Assembly: GCF_000735345.1 (NCBI RefSeq)
Contig: NZ_JMPJ01000051.1
Coordinates: 1 to 64,000, forward strand
Direction of reading: 5' to 3'
Length of the DNA stretch: 64,000 bases
Source of the DNA: Ewingella americana ATCC 33852
GTDB lineage: Bacteria; Pseudomonadota; Gammaproteobacteria; Enterobacterales; Enterobacteriaceae
Shown here: piece after piece, positions 58,880 through 64,000 of the stretch
Layout: every line of letters starts with the position of its first letter
Numbering within the stretch: position 1 is the first letter of the stretch
Notes under the pieces: model-generated
What the model was told of the DNA's origin: nothing
What the model saw: only the letters and a program-made list of their open reading frames with translations
The model's database searches: none
Position numbers and translations under genes: made by a program

Positions 58880-59959
58880 ATGAATTATAAAAAAGGAGTA
58901 TTTGTTTTTTTCGCAATAATAATGTGCTTTTGCACTGCTTTTCTGTACGCATTTAATAAACAAGCAGGTAAGCAGGTAGCCGCAGAGTGGTGGCTGGTAA
59001 ATGCCTATCAGTTTAAAGACATTGCTGCAAATAATATTAAATCGAGAAAGATATTAGTAGTTAGTGGATCAAACAGTCTATTTTCAATTAATGGGGAAAT
59101 GATAAGCAAAACAGTTGGTTTGCCTGTTATAAACATGGGAACGCATGCAGGATTAGATCTTGATTATCATGAATACATTATTAAGAAATACATGAAGAAA
59201 GGCGATGTTGTAGTAATGCCACTGGAATATGAGTATTACAATACCACAGGAAAACCTACAGACTGGTCAGTTAACAACATGACTGCATGGGGTCATGACT
59301 ATTTGTCATCCTTATCATTATATGATTACGTAAAATTTTTATCTAACGTAACACCAAAGAGGCTTTATGAAGGATACAAATCTGTAGATAAAGGTTATGT
59401 TGATTCCATCGATACTGTTAAAGATAGGTATAATTCAGCTGATGGGTCTTACAACGGATATAGCTATAAAAGCTTAGACCGGTCTGGAGATATAAATTAT
59501 ATAACCAACGAAAAGACCGTTTTTGATAACATTGAAAATGGTAGTTTTAATTATTCCTCTAATTTAGATAAAATATCAGCACACTCTCTAAAGGTATTGC
59601 TTGAAATTAAGAGTTACGTTAAGAAAAATAATGGAGAATTTATTCTCACATGGCCAGTCAGCATGCGAAACCCCGGCTTTGACACCGACACGCCAGAAAC
59701 AATGGCAAGCTTAAATAAAATTAAATCATTACTTGCTTCATCTGGCTTAGATATGCGCTGCTCGCCTAGCGCAGCTAATCTAGGGAATAGATATTTCATG
59801 GATTCCGCATATCACACAAACGGTTATGGTGCAAAAATTAGGAGCAAATTACTTGGAGATTGCCTGAACACGGTAATAAATGGGAAGGGGGGGTATGATG
59901 ACAGCCAAAACTTCAGGGCTGTAGTTTTAGAGATGGAAAGCAAAACGCCATATCATTGA
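58880..59959 (+). CDS. Membrane-anchored SGNH-type protein (AlgJ/AlgX/DltD-like)
   Basis: The 359-residue protein has one N-terminal helix (about 5-25) and a periplasmic SGNH-like domain. Block I is VVSGSNSLFSI with the candidate nucleophile Ser near residue 59. The C-terminal block is DSAYHTNGYGAK, giving the Asp and His near 311 and 315. Such proteins receive the acetyl group from an MBOAT partner and place it on a sugar. Same AT-rich composition as the MBOAT gene and the same operon. Assignment to transfer rather than removal rests on the MBOAT neighbour. Confidence 0.75.
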   Translation: MNYKKGVFVFFAIIMCFCTAFLYAFNKQAGKQVAAEWWLVNAYQFKDIAANNIKSRKILVVSGSNSLFSINGEMISKTVGLPVINMGTHAGLDLDYHEYIIKKYMKKGDVVVMPLEYEYYNTTGKPTDWSVNNMTAWGHDYLSSLSLYDYVKFLSNVTPKRLYEGYKSVDKGYVDSIDTVKDRYNSADGSYNGYSYKSLDRSGDINYITNEKTVFDNIENGSFNYSSNLDKISAHSLKVLLEIKSYVKKNNGEFILTWPVSMRNPGFDTDTPETMASLNKIKSLLASSGLDMRCSPSAANLGNRYFMDSAYHTNGYGAKIRSKLLGDCLNTVINGKGGYDDSQNFRAVVLEMESKTPYH

Positions 59960-59991
59960 TGAGAAGGCGGGACGATTGTCCCGCTTATTTA

Positions 59992-62376
59992 TTAAATCTT
60001 TACACCATCTAGGGAAATCTGCGTGGTTCCAGATGCAATATTGAAGAAATAACAATTTCCATTTGTCCCCACATACATGTTGCAAACACCTGATGGCAAT
60101 CCTGAAGCGTTCATTCCAGTTACAGGGAATGTTTTTACTTTTTCAACCTTGAAGGATGGGGGTAGCTTGAAAGCTACGGCGCCATCATTATTATTTGTTG
60201 CATGAAGACTTATAGCCCCTGAGAACTCCCTTCCCTTGACTTCAGGAACTGCAATAAGGCCAAATCCAGAACTAAGCCATCCAGTAGGCATACTCTCAAA
60301 ACTTTCTGAATTAGTAGTGTTTGGCCTGCACAAGTAACCAATTATAGACCTTGCCCATCCTTGCGCTAGCAACATTGATCCATAAGGGGAAGGATGGATG
60401 TTATCCACAACAATGCTATCGCTTACAGCGTAAGGGGTGAGGCTCAACCATTTTGCTGTCATTGCTCCATAGGATTTCATTGGCTCCATATTCAGCAAGC
60501 CGCCTGCTTCAGATACAGCCCTAATTAGGAGTGCTCTATAGGTATGAAGACTATTATTATTTAGCGTATTCTGACCACCAGACTGCCCATTGGCTGAAGC
60601 TTCTGCTTTTGAATAGAAAGATGTAGGTATGCCAACTATTGGCTGCGCCCCAATGCTTTTTGCATAGTTTACCATTCCCTTGATCGTGCTAACGAAACTG
60701 GAAAATGAGGTGCTGCCTTGAACATCATTCACGCCTATTTGAATCATGCAAATATCGTAACCAGAACCAACAGATTGCAGCTTGGAATATTGCTGTGCTG
60801 CATTTTCACCAGATGTAGCAATATTGTTTATCTCTGCAATATTTATTCCTGCACTGCCAAGGATCATTTGCAGGTATTTTGCGTGAGAATATTGGACACT
60901 AGTATCCGATATACTATCTCCAACGACTATTAGCTTTAAAGGTTTAGAGCCTGCGAATGACTGACCAACAATTTTTGTCATCTGCGACACCGAAATATTA
61001 TCGTTAATATTCTCAGCGCCAAAGCATACCCCTTGGATTGAGCTTCTAGTTGTGTAACTACCAATGACAAGCCCGTTAACTAGCATGGAGAATGATCGAG
61101 CTGAAGTAACCTTTACGGAAACAATTGCATTGTTAAAATTATCGCGCTGCTGATTCATTAGGGCATAAGGGGTACCAGAAAGAATATTTGTCATTCCCTC
61201 AGTGCTATCTACTAATTTTACTAGCTGCGTTCCAGAATCCTGAGCAAAATAGGCATATCCTTTACTGGTTATTACTCCTGCAAAGAAAACTCCGGATGGA
61301 GGTGATGATATTAATGCCAATACCTCTTCGCCATTTTTTGCATCTGTTACTGCTGCTGTTGGAACCCCACCACCTGGAATAACAATACTATCTGATGCTG
61401 TGCTGGTTGGTGATATGGTTGCATTGATATTACTAAGCCGTATAGCGCGAAAATCATTATTTCCACTGAGTGAGACTGGTATCGTGTAAACCCCGTCGCC
61501 ATTATTTAGCGTGGGAAGTATTTCTCCAAGTTGCTTTTGAACATTCACACCGATGAATGTTCCAAACCCAAAGTTAAGGTAATGAATCGGGATTTGGATG
61601 TTTGATTTAAGTCCTGTTTTTACTAGTGGACTATTTTCTGGGCCTCCTGAAAACGTCAAATGAATTGACACGCCCTCATCGGCAACGATCCTTACTGGTG
61701 AGTTGGCTTGGGTGGCGTCATCTCCGCTGATAAAATACTTACCAGTACCGCCAAGCGTTTTCTTTAAACAAAGGTCTCCCCCTCCAATTGAATTTAGATA
61801 AGAGAAGTATGCCGCAAACGCATTTCTGTTATTGGTCGCACTGTTTGTGTTCGTGCCGTCAAAATCATCCTTTCCACCAAAATCATAAATAGAAATTCGG
61901 TCAGACAAAATATCTGTAAGGGACCTTGATACAGCGTTACCAGCATTTTTTGTGCCTTTTATTAAGTCTGTACCTGCCGGGCCTTTTAGAGCAGAGCGAA
62001 GTGCGCCATCTCCCACCCCTACCCATTTTCCTTTACCCACGCCGCCAGCACTATCAGGAGTAGCGCCAGCGGGTACTACTTTGGGGAATGTTCCGTCCCA
62101 CCGGTAGTACTCGCCGTTGCTCTTCCAGCGTAAGCACTCGTTAGCAAGGCTAAGGGTGCTGCCATCCTCAAAAGAATCCTTCGTGATATAGCCATAATTC
62201 AGAATTGCCTGATTTGAATCGAAGTTAATTCCGTTAATTGTACGACGATTTACTCTGAATCTGTCAATGTAATACTGGCTATCAGATGTAACGAATTCAT
62301 CAATTTTACCGGCATTGAATTTTAGGTCTTGAGGTGCTTCGGAAGGAATTGGGTTGCTAGTTGGTGTGGTAGCCAT
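59992..62376 (-). CDS. Phage tailspike/tail fibre with C-terminal SGNH esterase
   Basis: The 794-residue protein begins with a particle-binding region (about 15-150: GKIDEFVTSDSQYYIDRF, SNGEYYRWDGTFPKVVPAG) seen on many enterobacterial phage tail fibres. A linker (about 165-175, ISIYDFGGKDDF) resembles the start of a pectate-lyase-like beta-helix region. The SGNH hydrolase domain spans about 475-670: GDSISD (Ser near 486), TSGENA, GVND (near 545) and NIHPSPYG (His near 656). All four blocks are present, so it is probably an active polysaccharide O-deacetylase or sialidase-like esterase. The C-terminal 120 residues are beta-rich. Confidence 0.85.
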   Translation of the reverse strand: MATTPTSNPIPSEAPQDLKFNAGKIDEFVTSDSQYYIDRFRVNRRTINGINFDSNQAILNYGYITKDSFEDGSTLSLANECLRWKSNGEYYRWDGTFPKVVPAGATPDSAGGVGKGKWVGVGDGALRSALKGPAGTDLIKGTKNAGNAVSRSLTDILSDRISIYDFGGKDDFDGTNTNSATNNRNAFAAYFSYLNSIGGGDLCLKKTLGGTGKYFISGDDATQANSPVRIVADEGVSIHLTFSGGPENSPLVKTGLKSNIQIPIHYLNFGFGTFIGVNVQKQLGEILPTLNNGDGVYTIPVSLSGNNDFRAIRLSNINATISPTSTASDSIVIPGGGVPTAAVTDAKNGEEVLALISSPPSGVFFAGVITSKGYAYFAQDSGTQLVKLVDSTEGMTNILSGTPYALMNQQRDNFNNAIVSVKVTSARSFSMLVNGLVIGSYTTRSSIQGVCFGAENINDNISVSQMTKIVGQSFAGSKPLKLIVVGDSISDTSVQYSHAKYLQMILGSAGINIAEINNIATSGENAAQQYSKLQSVGSGYDICMIQIGVNDVQGSTSFSSFVSTIKGMVNYAKSIGAQPIVGIPTSFYSKAEASANGQSGGQNTLNNNSLHTYRALLIRAVSEAGGLLNMEPMKSYGAMTAKWLSLTPYAVSDSIVVDNIHPSPYGSMLLAQGWARSIIGYLCRPNTTNSESFESMPTGWLSSGFGLIAVPEVKGREFSGAISLHATNNNDGAVAFKLPPSFKVEKVKTFPVTGMNASGLPSGVCNMYVGTNGNCYFFNIASGTTQISLDGVKI

Positions 62377-62385
62377 AATTTTTCC

Positions 62386-62408
62386 ATAAAAAAAGCCAAC
62401 CCTGAGGC
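62386..62408 (-). terminator. Hairpin between the chimera and the tailspike
   Basis: Minus-strand GCCAGCC pairs with GGGTTGGC (one mismatch) around CTCA, followed by seven T, just before the tailspike ATG. It would limit read-through from upstream tail genes. Confidence 0.6.
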
Positions 62409-62433
62409 TGGCTTGTTGCGGTTAAGAGGTCTG

Positions 62434-63204
62434 CTATTCAGTAACTACGTAATCGTACATTGCATCGCTGTATTCTGATGCTGTCAGTCCGGTTGTGCCG
62501 TCTGAATTTGGGCGCTTTTCGGTGATCACCCACTTCGTAGCATCCATCTCCACTTGAGTTGCAATGATGAATCTTGAAGGTGACTGGACGTTAACTCCGT
62601 CCCATATATTCAATGATATGCTTGGAACGGAAGCTATAAACCCAAAATCAGTATCTGGCCTTGGGTAAGCTCTTACTCTCTGGGTTGGGGTGCCAGTGCT
62701 ATCCGTAACAACGACATACATCTCACCATCAAATTTGATTCTTTCACTGGTATCAAACTGATCACCCAGCCTTTCAGTAATGTAGCCATCCTGCTGGTTT
62801 GTGTCGTACATGTCCGAAACCTGAATCATCTCACCAACATTCACCCACTCGCCGTCCGCAAGCGCGGTAATTCCGGCTGATATGCGAGAGTAAAGAAGCC
62901 TCCTCGCCTCCTTGATGGCCCTGTCAGGCAGTCCGGCAGCCTTGTGAGCGCCCTTCTTGCACCATTCGATGAATTGCCCCGGCGAAGGCCCGAACGGTGT
63001 GCCACTGGCGCGGGCAAACTGCATACCTGCCGACAGCTGCTCACGGCTACGGATTCCATTCTCAGCAAATGCCACAATCTATTGCTTCTTTGCCGCGCTT
63101 TCGTCATCTGGGGTGTGCAGGTTTGTCTGCGTTGCTGCGGGGACGACCTGCTTGAGTTGCTTGAACAGGGCGTCTACCAGTGGCTCGACGTCAGGGTTAA
63201 CCAT
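62434..63204 (-). pseudogene. Chimeric pseudogene: lambda P-like replication protein fused to a tail protein C-terminus
   Basis: From ATG 63204 the frame reads MVNPDVEPLVDALFKQL, then hits a TAG at about 63079 and continues FAENGIRSREQLSAGM and PSPGQFIEWCKKG, which are the helicase-loader P signature. After GLPD (about 62921) it runs in frame into a tail-tip protein C-terminus (RRLLYSRISAGITALADGEW, then NIWDGVNVQSPSRF). A deletion joined replication and tail genes. The stop inside P makes it a pseudogene, although a GTG at 63075 could start a 213-residue chimeric protein. Confidence 0.8.
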
Positions 63205-63228
63205 CACCCGAAATATGGCCGTTGTTAA

Positions 63229-63728
63229 TCACTTCACGCCACCGAAAACAGAGAGCGGCAACAGAACTATCAAGTTGACGAACTCTGCTATCGAGGCGCT
63301 GAAGGAGCAAATGGCTTTAACGAGGATGGGGAGGCAAATAAAGGTAGATGCTCACCTTCGAGAATTTGGCAGAATTCAAAAAGATGATTGCACCTTTGTG
63401 TTCTCCCCTCACCTATCGGCAAGAAGTGGAAAAGGCGGAGAATGGTACTCTCCCGGTGCGTTTAGCGGTACTTGGAATTTTGCCTTGAAAAAGGCTGGTA
63501 TTCGTCATCGCAAGGCATACGAAACAAGGCTCACTTTTGCATGCTGGGCATTGAGTGCTGGGGCCAACCCGAACTTTGTAGCAAATCAAATGGGTACACA
63601 CCTCTTCGCAGATGGTGTGCAGCGTTTACGGAAAGTGGATGAGCGTAAACAACAGCAATCAGATGGATATTTTGAACGCAGGATTTACGGGTGATGCCCC
63701 TTATATGCCCCGCGCAATATCACAGTGA
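63229..63728 (+). pseudogene. Truncated and frameshifted phage integrase
   Basis: The C-terminal half of a tyrosine recombinase is left: TPPKTESGNRTIKLT, then YETRLTFACWALSAGANPNFVANQMG. One extra base near 63595-63596 shifts the frame. After correction the sequence continues HTSSQMVCSVYGKWMSV with the active-site His and Tyr, and ends at 63728, 22 bases before the attR core. The N-terminal arm and core-binding domains are missing; the break lies near 63210-63230, where the P fragment begins on the other strand. It cannot excise the prophage. Confidence 0.85.
63695..63712. repeat. Right copy of the 18-bp repeat, possible integrase arm site
   Basis: TGCCCCTTATATGCCCCG lies within the last codons of the frame-corrected integrase, about 40 bases from the attR core; partner of 56535-56552. 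Confidence 0.45.
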
Positions 63729-63750
63729 TGAAGTTCTTCAATTACTTCAG

Positions 63751-63778
63751 GTAGTTACTTCGCCCAACTCGGTTTATT
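63751..63778. mobile_element. attR core (28-bp direct repeat)
   Basis: Exact copy of 56386-56413. It contains the ycgN stop codon and the codons for the last seven residues, so integration left ycgN intact. Confidence 0.9.
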
Positions 63779-64000
63779 TAAGATGTGATCCTGCCAGTCC
63801 TCGACGTCATCTTCGCGGACGGCGATGTAGCGCACGGAAATTCGCTCGGTGTGCATGGCGGATTTAGATGATTTATGCAGCAGTGGGTGCCAGGGGAATA
63901 GCGGCTTGCCCTCACCTATCAGGCGATACGCGCAGGTCGGTGGCAACCAGTCGAAGGTGGTGAGGTTTTCACGGGTGAGTTTGATGCAATCCTCTTCCAG
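63755..64000 (-). CDS. ycgN: UPF0260 protein YcgN (C-terminal part; runs off the window)
   Basis: The visible C-terminus, including [30 protein letters not shown] and [14 protein letters not shown], matches E. coli YcgN, a small cysteine-rich protein of unknown function. The 5' part lies to the right of the window. The prophage attachment site is its last codons. In E. coli the space between dsbB and ycgN carries umuDC and hlyE; here it carries the prophage. Confidence 0.93.
   Translation of the reverse strand: MEEDCIKLTRENLTTFDWLPPTCAYRLIGEGKPLFPWHPLLHKSSKSAMHTERISVRYIAVREDDVEDWQDHILNKPSWAK

Larger units (their letters stand above)
56414..63750. mobile_element. Decayed lambdoid prophage of about 7.3 kb in the 3' end of ycgN
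   Basis: The region lies between two perfect 28-bp repeats and holds only phage-type genes: a UmuD-like gene, a phage gene of unknown function, an AT-rich acyltransferase pair, a tailspike, a replication/tail chimera and an integrase fragment beside attR. At least two internal deletions are visible (P joined to a tail protein; int joined to P). It lacks head, lysis, repressor and most tail genes, so it cannot form particles alone. Confidence 0.92.

Noticed and set aside
62957-63228. N-terminal part of the plus-strand frame leading into the integrase
   Set aside because: It is antisense to the P-like fragment and shows no integrase resemblance before about 63231.
63751-63778. tRNA gene at the attachment site
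   Set aside because: The core encodes the C-terminus of YcgN; no tRNA cloverleaf is present.

Overview
The window is a 64-kb chromosomal segment from an enterobacterium (Enterobacterales). The core genes match Escherichia coli families closely in length and motifs, and several E. coli neighbourhoods are kept intact: ttcA-fnrS-zntB, mppA/mpaA/ycjG/tpx/tyrR, xthA/nudG/ynjH/topB/ydjA/sppA/ansA/pncA/yeaC/msrB/gapA/yeaD, yeaGH, dadX-dadA-ycgB-fadR-nhaB-dsbB and ycgN. These blocks are spread over the 26-40 minute region of the E. coli map but are joined here. Together with lpxO and an ABC transporter/monooxygenase island, this suggests a Yersiniaceae-like relative (Rahnella, Ewingella or Rouxiella type). 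The genus is an inference and is not proven by the sequence.

Layout. 1-404: an array of hairpin repeats running into a CueR-type promoter. 405-7103: copper ATPase copA, an Rrf2 regulator divergent from an FAD/NAD oxidoreductase, and a LysR regulator divergent from a cystathionine beta-lyase-like enzyme. 7104-8357: an AT-rich stretch with one small ORF. 8358-12315: ttcA, a 2H-phosphoesterase-like gene, the anaerobic small RNA fnrS with its FNR box, zntB and a LysR regulator. 12411-18565: an MFS exporter, then a five-gene osmoprotectant-type ABC transporter plus LLM flavin monooxygenase cluster preceded by a nested-stem leader. 18629-34787: a desaturase, a small membrane protein, murein-peptide recycling genes (mppA, mpaA, ycjG), tpx, tyrR, xthA-nudG, topB-ynjH, ydjA, sppA and ansA-pncA. 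34868-47322: yeaC, msrB, gapA, yeaD, mipA, yeaG-yeaH behind a sigma-54 promoter, lpxO, ydiY, nadE and a Bcr/CflA-type exporter. 47345-56320: dadX-dadA, ycgB, fadR, nhaB, dsbB and two small lipoproteins.

56386-63778 is a decayed lambdoid prophage of about 7.3 kb. It is bounded by a perfect 28-bp direct repeat whose right copy forms the 3' end of ycgN. It keeps a LexA-boxed pair (unknown phage gene plus UmuD-like peptidase), an AT-rich MBOAT acyltransferase plus membrane-anchored SGNH pair, and a large tailspike with its own complete SGNH esterase domain. It also holds an in-frame chimera of a lambda P-like replication protein with the C-terminus of a tail protein, and a truncated, frameshifted integrase. 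The most interesting hypothesis is that this remnant preserved a matched module: one enzyme pair that would acetylate the host surface polysaccharide (lysogenic conversion) next to a tailspike that would remove such groups.

How the genes work together. Copper, peroxide, anaerobic, nitrogen-starvation and SOS responses are all visible as cis sites beside their genes: a CueR operator, FNR box, sigma-54 promoter, CRP boxes, a TyrR box, a LexA box and a probable Rrf2 operator. yeaG, yeaH and ycgB, which belong to one functional system, lie within 13 kb of each other.
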